From contig NZ_JACHWR010000002.1 in the NCBI RefSeq assembly GCF_014191495.1, positions 62,001-126,000 on the forward strand: a DNA stretch of 64,000 nucleotides, given 5' to 3'. The notes beneath the pieces are model-generated. The model worked only from the letters and a program-made list of their open reading frames with translations, was not told where the DNA came from and made no database searches. Within the stretch, counting starts at the first letter, position 1. Each line of letters starts with the position of its first letter. Below are positions 1 through 8,459 of this stretch, piece by piece. This DNA comes from Nocardioides soli. GTDB taxonomy: Bacteria > Actinomycetota > Actinomycetes > Propionibacteriales > Nocardioidaceae. The position numbers were made by a program, and so were the translations under genes.

Positions 1-948
1 CGACTCGAGCAGCGCGGGGTCGCCGCGGTCGAGGCCGTCGGAGCAGATCACGACGATGCCGCCGCGGCCGATGCCCCGCCGTCCCCACTCGCGCACGAAC
101 GCGTCCAGCGATGCGCCGATGCGGGTGCCGCCCTCCCAGTCGACGACCGCGTCGGCCGCCCGCGCCAGCGCGTCGTCGGGCCGCCGGTGCTCGAGCTCGC
201 GGGTGATCCGGGTCAGCCGGGTGCCGAAGCAGAACACCTCCACCCGCCGGGCCGCCCGCGAGGTGACGTGGGCGAACTGGAGCAGCGCCCGGGAGTAGTC
301 GGCCATCGACCCCGACACGTCGAGCACCAGCACCAGCCGCCGCGGCCGCACCCGCCGCTCGCGCCAGCGCAGCGTGGCCGGGTCGCCGTGGGTGCGCAAC
401 GCCTCGCGGACGGTACGCCGCAGGTCGGGTCGGCGGCCGTCGACCGCCGGCGCCGTACGCCGCGACCGCCGCCGCGGCGGGGTCAGCCGCACGGTGCGCA
501 TGATCCGGCGCAGCGCGGCCAGCTCGTCGGGAGTGCAGTCGGCGAACGACTTCGCACGCAGCGTCGCGACGTCGGACCCGACCAGGCCCATCGGTGCCTC
601 CTGCTGCTCGCGCTCCTCGCCCGACCGCTCCGGCTCGGGCAGCTGCAGGTCGGCCCAGGCCTCGGGGGCGTCGGGCCGGTTGAAGGGCCGCGCCTCGTCG
701 GGCTCCCCGGGCACGCCGAGGAACCACTCCCGGAAGACGCGGTGGTAGACGGGCAGGTGCTCGCGGCGGCCGACCAGCGTGGTGCGCCCGGCCCAGTAGA
801 GGTCGAGCAGGTCGGTCGGGTCGAGCGGCTCCATCGCGGCGCAGTAGGTCTGCACGTCGCCGGTGCCGACCGGCAGCCCGGCCGCGCGGAGCGCGCGCCC
901 GAAGCCGACCAGGGTCTCGAGGAACGCGGTGCCGGTCGCGTCAGCCAC
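1..948 (-). CDS. VWA-domain protein, CoxE-like (3' end outside window)
   Basis: The frame stays open from a GTG at 948 to the left edge, giving 316 residues with the C-terminus missing. The C-terminal half has a von Willebrand A fold with the MIDAS motif DVSGS (DVSGSMADYSRALLQF) and a later strand GGIVVICSDG, as in CoxE-type partners of MoxR ATPases. The N-terminal half (VADATGTAFLETLVGF) resembles the helical region of this family. The start overlaps the last codons of the upstream MoxR gene by 8 bp, so the two are translationally coupled. CoxE/MoxR pairs are thought to act as chaperones that insert metals or mature enzyme complexes; the client here is not visible. Confidence 0.85.
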   Translation of the reverse strand, partial: MADATGTAFLETLVGFGRALRAAGLPVGTGDVQTYCAAMEPLDPTDLLDLYWAGRTTLVGRREHLPVYHRVFREWFLGVPGEPDEARPFNRPDAPEAWADLQLPEPERSGEEREQQEAPMGLVGSDVATLRAKSFADCTPDELAALRRIMRTVRLTPPRRRSRRTAPAVDGRRPDLRRTVREALRTHGDPATLRWRERRVRPRRLVLVLDVSGSMADYSRALLQFAHVTSRAARRVEVFCFGTRLTRITRELEHRRPDDALARAADAVVDWEGGTRIGASLDAFVREWGRRGIGRGGIVVICSDGLDRGDPALLES

Positions 949-1813
949 GGGAGAGCTCGTGCACGTGGGCGCGGACCACGTCGAGGTCGTCGCGGTCCTT
1001 GACGACCGCGCCGATCGTGTCCTCGACGGTCTGTGGGTCGAGGTCGGCGGCGCCCACGGCGCCCAGGGTGCGCACCCAGTCGATGGTCTCGGCGACCCCG
1101 GGAGCCTTGGCCAGGTCGAGCTCGCGCAGCCGGGTGACCGCGGCCACCACCCTGCGGGCGAGGGTCTCGGACACGCCGGGCTCGCGCACCAGCACGATCT
1201 CGACCTCGCGGTCGAAGTCGGGGTAGTCGACCCAGTGGTAGAGGCAGCGCCGCTTCAGTGCGTCGTGCAGCTCGCGGGTCCGGTTGGAGGTGAGCACCAC
1301 CAGCGGCGGGCGCTCGGCCCGGATCGTGCCGATCTCGGGGATCGTGATCTGGAACTCCGAGAGCAGCTCGAGCAGGAAGGCCTCGAACTCGTCGTCGGCC
1401 CGGTCGACCTCGTCGACCAGCAGCACCGCGCCGTCGCCGGTGCGCACGGCGTCGAGCAGCGGCCGCTCGAGCAGGAACTTCGGGCCGAACAGCGCGTCGA
1501 CGGCGCCCTCGTCGGCGAGCGCGGCCTCCGACAGCGCCCGGATCTGCAGCAGCTGGCGGGCGTAGTCCCACTCGTAGAGGGCCTGGTTGGTGTCGATGCC
1601 CTCGTAGCACTGCAGCCGGATCAGCCGCCGACCGAGCACGGTCGCGAGCGTCTTGGCGATCTCGGTCTTGCCGACGCCGACCTCGCCCTCGAGCAGCAGC
1701 GGCCGGTCGAGGGTCAGGGCGACGTACGCCGCGGTGGAGAGCCCGCGGTCGGCCAGGTAGCCGCCCGCGCACAGGGTCTCGGTCAGCGCCGCGACGCTCG
1801 CCGGTCGCGTCAT
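941..1813 (-). CDS. MoxR-family AAA+ ATPase
   Basis: A 290-residue AAA+ ATPase of the MoxR/CoxD type. The Walker A is GEVGVGKTE near residue 43, and the Walker B VLLVDEVDRAD near residue 130 is followed by a sensor segment with LTSNRTRELHDAL and the lid region. MoxR ATPases work with VWA proteins as maturation chaperones. The VWA gene follows directly with an 8-bp overlap, and a small protein gene precedes it by 25 bp, so the three form one minus-strand operon. The family is certain; the substrate is unknown. Confidence 0.9.
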   Translation of the reverse strand: MTRPASVAALTETLCAGGYLADRGLSTAAYVALTLDRPLLLEGEVGVGKTEIAKTLATVLGRRLIRLQCYEGIDTNQALYEWDYARQLLQIRALSEAALADEGAVDALFGPKFLLERPLLDAVRTGDGAVLLVDEVDRADDEFEAFLLELLSEFQITIPEIGTIRAERPPLVVLTSNRTRELHDALKRRCLYHWVDYPDFDREVEIVLVREPGVSETLARRVVAAVTRLRELDLAKAPGVAETIDWVRTLGAVGAADLDPQTVEDTIGAVVKDRDDLDVVRAHVHELSRG

Positions 1814-1838
1814 CCGCGCTGCGTCGTTCTCTGGGGAG

Positions 1839-2090
1839 TCATCTCGGGGGAGGGCCGAGCACGAGGTCGCGGATCGTGCCGCCGGTGCCGTCGTACTTGC
1901 CCTCGCGGAGCAGCAGGTCGCGCCACGCCTCCCGCAGGTCGGTGCCCGGCGGCGCCATGCCGTCGAAGGTGACGCCGCGCATCCGCTTGCAGACCTTGGC
2001 CGGGGTGGACTCGTCGAGCTCGCGGGCGGCCTCGGTGGCCTCGTCGGCGGACCAGAGGGCTCGCAGCACCTCGGTGGCTTCGTCGCTCAT
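1839..2090 (-). CDS. small acidic hypothetical protein upstream of moxR
   Basis: An 83-residue protein beginning MSDEATEVLRAL. The ATG at 2090 is chosen because GGAGG lies about 5 bases upstream; a longer form from 2120 lacks such a site. It is mostly helical and charged, with a single CKRMRG segment and no membrane segment. It lies 25 bp upstream of the MoxR gene and is probably the first gene of that operon, so a role with the MoxR/VWA chaperone pair is inferred from position only. I do not recognise a family. Confidence 0.65.
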   Translation of the reverse strand: MSDEATEVLRALWSADEATEAARELDESTPAKVCKRMRGVTFDGMAPPGTDLREAWRDLLLREGKYDGTGGTIRDLVLGPPPR

Positions 2091-2154
2091 CGCTGCCTCC
2101 CCTCGTCGCGGCATCTCCACTGTAGGTCGGCGCGGCGGCGCGGGGGAGGGCTGC

Positions 2155-2316
2155 TTAAGGGAACGCTGAGGTGCTCTCCCGGACCACCAGCTCGGTGGGC
2201 AGCAGCGTGTCGGTGGCGGACGGCCCGCCCCGGATCACCGCCAGCAGCGAGGCCACGGCGATCTCGCCCTTGCGGGCCACGGCCTGGCGCACGGTCGACA
2301 GCGGCCCGGCCCGCGC
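2155..2316 (-). pseudogene. C-terminal remnant of a LacI-family regulator
   Basis: The last 53 codons of a minus-strand frame read as the end of a LacI/GalR effector domain: LSTVRQAVARKGEIAVASLL followed by LLPTELVVREST, the usual tail of this family. There is no DNA-binding domain and most of the effector domain is missing. Upstream sequence (2317-2472) codes for nothing recognisable. This is a decayed gene, probably left after a rearrangement between the MoxR operon and the catabolic locus. Confidence 0.7.
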
Positions 2317-2472
2317 GTAACGGTCCAATCGCTGGGTTCGAACCGCCCCGAGCGCATCCCGGTCCGTCATCCGGCTGATACCGACGCGGTCCGCGATCGA
2401 CTGGGGTCGTCTTGGCCATGGGGCGCCCAGTGTCGCCGGGTGGCCAGTGCCGCTGGCCGATCGCGCGAGCGG

Positions 2473-2649
2473 CTACCGGCCGGTGATCCGGTCCTCGTGG
2501 GCGACCGGATCCGGCGGCGCCGGGTCGGTCCACTGGGGCCAGCAGAACAGGGCGTCGAGGGCGTAGAGAGCCGGAGTGGTCCGCACGTCGCGGCTCCCGG
2601 CGGACGCCGGGAGCCGGGCACGCCGTCGACGGCTCAGCCAGAACCTCAC
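2473..2649 (-). CDS. 58-residue ORF coupled to the racemase gene
   Basis: The GTG start at 2649 overlaps the stop of the upstream racemase gene as GTGA, the coupling style used throughout this locus. The product starts MRFWLSRRRR, is strongly basic at the N-terminus, and has a Trp/Pro-rich second half (FCWPQWTDPAPPDP). No homologous family is recognised. It could be a real small protein of the racemase transcript or chance; the overlap and continuous codon bias favour a real gene only modestly. Confidence 0.35.
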   Translation of the reverse strand: MRFWLSRRRRARLPASAGSRDVRTTPALYALDALFCWPQWTDPAPPDPVAHEDRITGR

Positions 2650-3440
2650 CGGACCATCCCGGCCGTGGTTCCGGCACTCGAGCCGGGCCCGAAGACCGCA
2701 GGTGTGAAGCCGAAGATGCCGTCCTGGGTCGTCTGCGGCGCCGGGTGGGCGCGCTTGCTGTGCGTCAGGCCCAGCAGCACCAGGCTCTCGGCGACCTTGT
2801 AGGCGACCGTGCCCGGGTTGAGGATCGGCACCTCCAGGCGCTCGCTGAGGTAGGCGTGGCTCTGGTGCATGGTGGTCGAGCCGAGCACCAGCACGTCGGC
2901 ACCGTCCACGTCGACGGCCAGGCGGCAGGCCCGCTCCAGCGGCTCGAAGACGAAGTCCTCCTTGCCGCTCAGCAGTCGCTCGGCGTCCGGGCGGACCCCG
3001 ATGTCTCGGATCGACGCGAGGCGGTCGCCCAGCCCCTGCTCCGCCGCGACCTTGGTGTAGAGCGACCGCCAGTTGGGCCACATCGAGATCACCGAGACCC
3101 GGCTCCCGAGCAGGCACGCCGCGAGCAGCGCGGCCTGGCCGGCCCCGACGACCGGGATCGTCAGCCGGGAGCGGAGCGCGCCGAGGCCCGAATCGCTCAT
3201 CGAGTTGACGCAGACCGCGTCGTACCCCTCCTCCTCGGCGCGGCACCCGGCCTCCAGCACGAACGCGTCGCACAGGGTCTGCTCGTAGGGACTGTCGATG
3301 GCGTTCGCCGCGCCGGCCCGGGTCGCCACGAAGGTGAGGTCGAAGCCGGGGAACCGGACTCGCTCGGGGACCATCGTGCGGAAGCCGGTCAGCGCCTCGT
3401 CGGGCACGGGCACGGGGACGAGCTCCAGGATGCGTGGCAT
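2646..3440 (-). CDS. Asp/Glu/hydantoin racemase-superfamily protein
   Basis: A 264-residue protein with the two-lobed Asp/Glu racemase fold, closest in style to hydantoin racemases (HyuE). In this family two cysteines sit after the strand of each lobe, in contexts like ACFGDPG and LGCAG. Here the corresponding segments read NSMSDSGL near residue 80 and VLGSTTM near residue 190, so both catalytic cysteines appear to be serines. A racemase next to HyuA/HyuB genes fits hydantoin- or lactam-type chemistry, but the Ser/Ser site makes simple racemisation doubtful. It lies 12 bp downstream of the FAD oxidoreductase, probably in one operon. Confidence 0.75.
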   Translation of the reverse strand: MPRILELVPVPVPDEALTGFRTMVPERVRFPGFDLTFVATRAGAANAIDSPYEQTLCDAFVLEAGCRAEEEGYDAVCVNSMSDSGLGALRSRLTIPVVGAGQAALLAACLLGSRVSVISMWPNWRSLYTKVAAEQGLGDRLASIRDIGVRPDAERLLSGKEDFVFEPLERACRLAVDVDGADVLVLGSTTMHQSHAYLSERLEVPILNPGTVAYKVAESLVLLGLTHSKRAHPAPQTTQDGIFGFTPAVFGPGSSAGTTAGMVR

Positions 3441-3452
3441 CGACTGCTCAGC

Positions 3453-4862
3453 TCACTCGGCCGGGGCGAGGTTGGCGTTGAAGCGGAAGAGGTTCGTCGG
3501 GTCGTACCTCCGCTTGAGCGCCACCAGGCGGTCCCAGGTCCGCCCGCCGACGCCGTCGCCGTACGCCGAGCGCGACCCGCCGGCCTCCTCCCCGCCCGCG
3601 TAGTTCACGTAGGCGCCTCCGGTCGCGTGCGGCTCGAGCGCGGCGTAGAGGTCGCGGACCCACTGCCGGACCTCGGGGTCCTGCGCCGGGTCGTCCCAGA
3701 GACCGATCAGGTTGAACGGCCAGTCGGCGGTGCGGTGCGGGAAGGCGGTCGCCTCGGCCGGCACCCGGGCCACGGCACCGCCCAGCCGCATCAGCTCGAT
3801 CTGTGAGGCGTGGTGCGGCAGCCGGTGCATCGCCTCGATGAGCACGTCGAGCACCTCGTCGGGCAGGCCGGTCAGGAAGCCGGCCTTCGCGTAGTGGCGG
3901 CGCCCGTGGGCGAACACCTCGTCGAAGAGCGACTGCAGCTCGACGAACGGCATCACCCCGCCGGTGGAGGCGGAGACGAGGCCGTCGAGCAGCGCCAGCC
4001 GCGCCTCGATCTCCCGCCGGCCGTCGGCCGGGTCGCCGGCCCAGATCATCGGCATCATCAGGACCGGCTGCTCGCGCAGGTGCTCCGGCACCCACTCGAA
4101 GCCCTCGATCGCCGGTGCGCCCCGGAAGAAGTTGTTCCAGGTCAGCTCGTCGGGGGCGTCGACCATCTCGCGCCGCCAGATCTCCAGCGCCGCGCGGGCG
4201 TGCTGGAGCTCGACGATCGGTGCGCACACGTAGACCTCGCGGCCGAACGGGTGGCACCGCAGCCGGAACTCGGTCACGATCCCGAAGTTTCCGCTGCCGC
4301 CGCGCAGCGCCCAGAAGAGGTCCGGCTCGGTCTGCTCGTCGGCGTCGACGACGCGCCCGTCGGCGAGCACGACGGTGGCGCCGACCAGGCTGTCGATGCT
4401 CAGCCCGTGCTTGCGCATCAGGTGACCGAAGCCACCGCCGAGGATCAGCCCACCGGCGCCGGTGTGCGACACCGCTCCGGCCGGCACCACGAGCTCGTGC
4501 TCCGCCGTCGCCCGATCCAGATCGCCCAGCAGGGCGCCGCCGCCGAGCCGCGCCGTGCACGTGACCGGGTCGACGTCGGCATGGTCGATCCGGGACAGAT
4601 CGATCACGACGCCGTCGTCGCACATGCTGTAGCCGGGGGCGCTGTGCCCGCCGCCCTTGACGGCGACCGGCTGCCCGGCCTCGGCCGCCCAGCGCACCGC
4701 TGCGGCGACGTCCTCGGTCGAAGCCGGCTGGACGATCAGGGCGGGGCGGCGGTCGATCATGCCGTTCCACAGGGTGCGGGCCTCGTCGTACTCCTGCGTG
4801 CCGGGGCGGACGAGGTGGTTGTCGGTGCCGTCGAGTGCCGAGGTGTCGAGCGTGCTGGTCAT
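3453..4862 (-). CDS. FAD-linked oxidoreductase, berberine-bridge-enzyme type
   Basis: A 469-residue PCMH-type FAD oxidase. The N-terminal FAD-binding domain has the flavin-attachment motif GGGHS with His73. The usual second attachment cysteine is absent (the segment reads VSHTGAGG), so mono-covalent FAD is expected. The C-terminal BBE segment is clear (YVNYAGGE, then RYDPTNLFRFNANL). These enzymes oxidise diverse alcohols, amines and aromatic substrates with O2 or another acceptor. The gene is divergent from the M24/Hyu operon across a 198-bp region holding two inverted-repeat operators, so it probably belongs to the same regulon. A paralogue lies at 56057-57427. Confidence 0.85.
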   Translation of the reverse strand: MTSTLDTSALDGTDNHLVRPGTQEYDEARTLWNGMIDRRPALIVQPASTEDVAAAVRWAAEAGQPVAVKGGGHSAPGYSMCDDGVVIDLSRIDHADVDPVTCTARLGGGALLGDLDRATAEHELVVPAGAVSHTGAGGLILGGGFGHLMRKHGLSIDSLVGATVVLADGRVVDADEQTEPDLFWALRGGSGNFGIVTEFRLRCHPFGREVYVCAPIVELQHARAALEIWRREMVDAPDELTWNNFFRGAPAIEGFEWVPEHLREQPVLMMPMIWAGDPADGRREIEARLALLDGLVSASTGGVMPFVELQSLFDEVFAHGRRHYAKAGFLTGLPDEVLDVLIEAMHRLPHHASQIELMRLGGAVARVPAEATAFPHRTADWPFNLIGLWDDPAQDPEVRQWVRDLYAALEPHATGGAYVNYAGGEEAGGSRSAYGDGVGGRTWDRLVALKRRYDPTNLFRFNANLAPAE

Positions 4863-4959
4863 CGTGACTCCTTGCGGGCGAGGGGGTGGGGACCGCGTGC
4901 TCGGGCCGGGACGCGTGTCCGGCGGCCATGATCCTCAGCGTGCCGAAGGTCACGACGAC

Positions 4960-4982
4960 GGTGTCCGGACCGACCGGACACC
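4960..4982. promoter_or_regulatory. operator candidate, site 1 of the GTCCGG-N5-CCGGAC family
   Basis: A perfect inverted repeat with 9-bp arms GGTGTCCGG and CCGGACACC around ACCGA. It lies between the divergent FAD oxidoreductase and M24 genes. The same core recurs at 4999, 10217, 13952 and 20241, always before a transcription unit of the microcompartment locus. The IclR protein at 19422 is the likely binder (inference). Confidence 0.7.
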
Positions 4983-4998
4983 CGATGGGAACGGATCC

Positions 4999-5017
4999 TG
5001 TCCGGGAAGGCCGGACA
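4999..5017. promoter_or_regulatory. operator candidate, site 2 of the GTCCGG-N5-CCGGAC family
   Basis: An inverted repeat with 7-bp arms TGTCCGG and CCGGACA around GAAGG, centred 37 bp from site 1. It ends 43 bp before the M24 start at 5061. Two sites here against one elsewhere could serve the divergent promoters. Confidence 0.7.
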
Positions 5018-5047
5018 ACCCGGTCAGCCGGGGCGCCGACCCCCACC

Positions 5048-5060
5048 TAGCCTCCGCCGC
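5048..5060 (+). promoter_or_regulatory. probable -10 element of a leaderless promoter
   Basis: TAGCCT at 5048-5053 lies 7 bases before the ATG at 5061, and there is no Shine-Dalgarno sequence. Transcription would start at or next to the A of the start codon. Similar hexamers sit 6-7 bases before the starts at 14020 (TAGGTT) and 20302 (TACGGT). Confidence 0.45.
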
Positions 5061-6323
5061 ATGTCCTCGGTCTTTCATCCGCCGATCGGCGATCGCACCT
5101 GGCGCAACCGCGCTCCGCATGGAGACCCGCCTGGAGCCGCGACACCGGCCCGCAGGTCCGACGGCCCGGCGTCGGCCCCGTCCCCGGTCTCTCGTCAGCG
5201 GCTGCGCGAGCGGCTCGCCGCCGTCTGGGACGCGATGGCCGACCAGGGTCTCGACTGCCTGATCGTCTCCGGTCGCGGGCTGATCTCGCAGTACGGCTAT
5301 CTGGAGTACCTGATCGGCTTCTGCCCGGTGGTCCGGCTGGGGTACGCCGTGATCCTGCCCGGTCGGGAGCCCGTCGTCGTGATGTCGACGCGCTCGGACG
5401 CCTACTTCGCGAAGCAGATCAGCGGCTTCGAGGTGCGCGTCGCCGGTCAGGGCGACGTCATCAGCGACAAGGACTCCATGCCGGGGGTCATCGAGGGCAT
5501 CCTCCGCGAGCAGCACGTCACCCGCGGCCGGCTCGGCGTCGTGGGTCTGGGGCACATCGTGGCCAGCGCCGACGCCGACGCGCTCCGGGCGATGTTCCCC
5601 GACCTGCAGGTCTCCGACGCGACCCGGCTACTGAACGCGATCAAGGCGATCAAGACCCGGGAGGAGTACGACGACGTGCGCGCGGCCGGTGCGGTCGCCG
5701 ACGCGGGCATCCGGGCGTTCATGGAGCACGCGGCCGCCGGGGTCAGCGGCTGGGACCTGTACGGCGAGATGGAGCGCGCCGTGCGCCGCCTGGGCGCGCG
5801 CGAGGTCCTGGTCTTCGTCGGGACCGGCCCCTACTTCCTGCACCGCCCGCACGTCGACCCCTTGCGCGACGGCGACCTGGTCACGGTCTACCTGGAGTCG
5901 ACCGCGGCCAACGGCTACTGGGTCGAGCGGGCCGGGCTCTTCACGGTGGGCCAGATCGGCGACCGCAAGCGGGAGTACGCCGAGACCTGCCTGCGCGCCC
6001 ACCGCGCCGCCCAGGACGCGATGGTCGTCGGCAACACCGCGTCCGACGTGACGCTGGCGCTCGAGGCCGAGACGGCCGCGCTCGGGGCGCTGCCGGGCAT
6101 CTGGCACGGGCACGGCGTCGGCGTCGACCACGACACCCCGGTCATCACCAGCGGCGACCAGACCCCGATCGAGGAGGGGATGGTCATCTCCGTCCACCCC
6201 AACTTGACCGACCCCGAGGAGACCGTCGGCGCCAGCGTCGCCGACACCTACATCGTCACCGCCCGCGGGGCCGAGGCGATCTCGCAGATCCCGCAGGCGC
6301 TGCGGCCCATCGGAAGGAGCTGA
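5061..6323 (+). CDS. M24 pita-bread-fold hydrolase with N-terminal tag (module 1)
   Basis: A 420-residue creatinase/prolidase-fold protein. Residues 1-45 are an extension beginning MSSVFHPPIGDRTW, then a Pro/Ala-rich linker. Residues 45-190 are the creatinase N-domain and 195-420 the pita-bread domain. The five M24 metal ligands are mostly replaced: Tyr277 and Glu289 for the two Asp, His351 kept, His379 and Ala394 for the two Glu. The sister protein at 14020 shows the same Glu/His/His/Ala pattern. This suggests metal-free chemistry as in creatinase, not decay. The tag is shared with the dioxygenase at 20302 and is probably a shell-targeting peptide. HyuA follows 1 bp after the stop. Confidence 0.85.
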   Translation: MSSVFHPPIGDRTWRNRAPHGDPPGAATPARRSDGPASAPSPVSRQRLRERLAAVWDAMADQGLDCLIVSGRGLISQYGYLEYLIGFCPVVRLGYAVILPGREPVVVMSTRSDAYFAKQISGFEVRVAGQGDVISDKDSMPGVIEGILREQHVTRGRLGVVGLGHIVASADADALRAMFPDLQVSDATRLLNAIKAIKTREEYDDVRAAGAVADAGIRAFMEHAAAGVSGWDLYGEMERAVRRLGAREVLVFVGTGPYFLHRPHVDPLRDGDLVTVYLESTAANGYWVERAGLFTVGQIGDRKREYAETCLRAHRAAQDAMVVGNTASDVTLALEAETAALGALPGIWHGHGVGVDHDTPVITSGDQTPIEEGMVISVHPNLTDPEETVGASVADTYIVTARGAEAISQIPQALRPIGRS

Positions 6324-6324
6324 G

Positions 6325-8454
6325 ATGACCTACACCGTCGGCATCGACGTGGGTGGCACGTTCACCGACCTGCTGCTGCTCGAGACGGAGGGCACGGCGA
6401 AGATCCCGCACAAGACCTCGACGACGCCGGCGAACCCGGCCGACGGGGTGATGACCGGGCTGCGCGACCTCGCCGAGATCGTGGGGAGGACACCCGAGGA
6501 GTTCTTCGGCGAGATCGACCTGATCGTCCACGGCACCACCGTGGCGACCAACGCCGTGCTCACCGGCAGCGGCGCCCGCACCGGGCTGGTCACGACCGAG
6601 GGGTTCCGCGACATCCTCGAGATGCGGCGGGGCATCCGCAGTCGCAAGCACCTCTACGACAACAAGTACGTCGCCCCGGCGCCCCTGGCCACCCGCGACC
6701 TGCGCGCGGTGGTGACCGAGCGCATCGACGTCGACGGCAAGGTCGTCACCGCGCTGGACGCCGCGTCCCTCGACGAGGCGATCGCCCGGCTGCGGGCCGC
6801 CGACGTGGAGGCGGTGGCGCTGTGCTTCATGCACTCCTACCGCAACGACGAGCACGAGGTGATCGCCAAGCAGGCGATCCGCGAGCAGCTGCCCGAGGTG
6901 TTCCTGTCTGTGTCGTCCGAGGTGCTGCCGCAGGTGCGGCTCTACCCCCGGGTCAGCACCACGGTGATGAACGCCTACCTGGGCCCGGTCGTCGAGCGGT
7001 ACATGCGCAACCTGGTCACCCAGCTGAGCGAGGGCGCCTTCGCCGGGACGCTGATGATCATGCAGTCCAACGGCGGCATCGCGAAGCCCTCGTCGGTCGC
7101 CGAGCTGCCCGCCTCGATCGCGATGTCGGGCCCCGCGGCGGGCCCGGTCGCCGGCCTGGCCTACGTCGCCGCGCGCGGCCTCGACGACTGCACCGTCGTC
7201 GACATGGGCGGCACCAGCTTCGACGCCTCCCTGGTCAAGGACGGCGAGGTCCAGGTCACCCGCGAGGGCGAGATCAACCGCCACATGATCTCGCTGCCGA
7301 CGACCCACGTGCACACGATCGGCGCCGGCGGCGGGTCGATCGGGTGGATTGACGACGGCGGCCTGCTGCGGATGGGCCCCCAGAGCGCCGGCGCCGACCC
7401 CGGCCCCGCGGCGTACGGCCGCGGCGGGACGTTGCCGACCACGACGGACGCCGACGTGGTCCTGGGCTACATCGACCCCGACTACTTCCTCGGCGGCCGG
7501 ATGCGGCTGCGTGCCGACCTCGCCGAGGAGGCGATCCGCACCCACGTCGCCGAGCCGCTCGGGCTCTCCGTCGTCGAAGCCGCGGCCGGGATGTACGAGA
7601 TGGTCAACCTGGCGATGGCGTCGGGCACCAAGAACGTCTCGGTCGAGGCGGGCTACGACCCGCGCGAGTTCCCGATGGTCGTGGCCGGCGGGGCCGGCCC
7701 GGTGCACAGCGGGATGATCGCCCACGAGCTCGACATCCCGTTCGTGTTCATCCCGAAGATGTCCTCGGTCATCTGCGCGGCCGGCATGCTGATGGCCGAC
7801 CTGCGCCACGACTTCGTCCGCGGCTTCAACGCGATGCTCTCCACCCTCGACCTGGGGGTTGCCCGGACGCTGATCGACGAGATGGCCGCCGAGGGCGCCG
7901 CCCTGCTCGACGACGAGGGCTCCGACCCGGCGACCCGCGAGGTCGTCGTCTCCGCCGATCTGCGCTACGTCGGGCAGCACCACGAGATCATCCTGAGCTT
8001 TGGCGCCGAGGAGTTCCTGGGTGAGGGCGACGGCAAGGCGCGGGTCGCCGCGGCGTTCCACCGACGGCACGAGGAGCTGTTCGGCTTCGCGAACCCGGAC
8101 GCCGACGTGGAGATCCTCAGCCTGCGGGTGACCGCGGTCGGCCGCCGGCCCGGCTTCGAGCTCGGTGGCGCCGGCGCGGGCGGGGCCGGCCTCGCCGAGG
8201 CGCTGAAGGGGCGCCGGCCGGTCTACCTGCGCACCGAGCGGGCGAAGGTCGAGGTGCCGATCTACGACGGCGACCGGCTGCCCGTCGACGTCGTCGTCGA
8301 GGGACCGTGCGTCGTCGAGGAGCCGCAGACCACGATCGTCGTCCCGGAGTTCTTCGACATCGTGCTGGACCGGTCCGGCAGCTACGTGATGTACCGGAAG
8401 GGCCGTTCGCTCGCCGACCTCGACCGCCTCGTCGCCGCAGAAGGGAGCCGGTGA
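6325..8454 (+). CDS. hyuA: hydantoinase/oxoprolinase subunit A (HyuA type), module 1
   Basis: A 709-residue subunit of the ATP-dependent hydantoinase/oxoprolinase/acetone-carboxylase superfamily. The N-terminal ATPase-like motif GIDVGGTFTD is at residues 6-15, HGTTVATNAVL near 70, and the second phosphate loop DMGGTSFDASLV near residue 295. A C-terminal beta-rich domain follows. HyuA couples ATP hydrolysis to opening of cyclic amides or to carboxylation, with HyuB as partner. The start has AAGGAGC upstream, and hyuB follows directly. The substrate cannot be read from sequence; the M24 neighbour suggests that the opened product is hydrolysed further. Confidence 0.9.
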   Translation: MTYTVGIDVGGTFTDLLLLETEGTAKIPHKTSTTPANPADGVMTGLRDLAEIVGRTPEEFFGEIDLIVHGTTVATNAVLTGSGARTGLVTTEGFRDILEMRRGIRSRKHLYDNKYVAPAPLATRDLRAVVTERIDVDGKVVTALDAASLDEAIARLRAADVEAVALCFMHSYRNDEHEVIAKQAIREQLPEVFLSVSSEVLPQVRLYPRVSTTVMNAYLGPVVERYMRNLVTQLSEGAFAGTLMIMQSNGGIAKPSSVAELPASIAMSGPAAGPVAGLAYVAARGLDDCTVVDMGGTSFDASLVKDGEVQVTREGEINRHMISLPTTHVHTIGAGGGSIGWIDDGGLLRMGPQSAGADPGPAAYGRGGTLPTTTDADVVLGYIDPDYFLGGRMRLRADLAEEAIRTHVAEPLGLSVVEAAAGMYEMVNLAMASGTKNVSVEAGYDPREFPMVVAGGAGPVHSGMIAHELDIPFVFIPKMSSVICAAGMLMADLRHDFVRGFNAMLSTLDLGVARTLIDEMAAEGAALLDDEGSDPATREVVVSADLRYVGQHHEIILSFGAEEFLGEGDGKARVAAAFHRRHEELFGFANPDADVEILSLRVTAVGRRPGFELGGAGAGGAGLAEALKGRRPVYLRTERAKVEVPIYDGDRLPVDVVVEGPCVVEEPQTTIVVPEFFDIVLDRSGSYVMYRKGRSLADLDRLVAAEGSR

Positions 8455-8459
8455 TCGCC

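Noticed and set aside
483..1772. Long minus-strand frame across the moxR and VWA genes
   Set aside because: Arg/Pro-rich shadow of the real genes; the moxR frame has Walker motifs and the VWA frame a MIDAS motif.
2330..2352. GGGTTCGAACC resembling a tRNA T-arm next to the LacI fragment
   Set aside because: The flanking bases do not form a 5-bp T-stem on either strand and no acceptor or anticodon arms are found, so it is not a tRNA or a clear attachment site.
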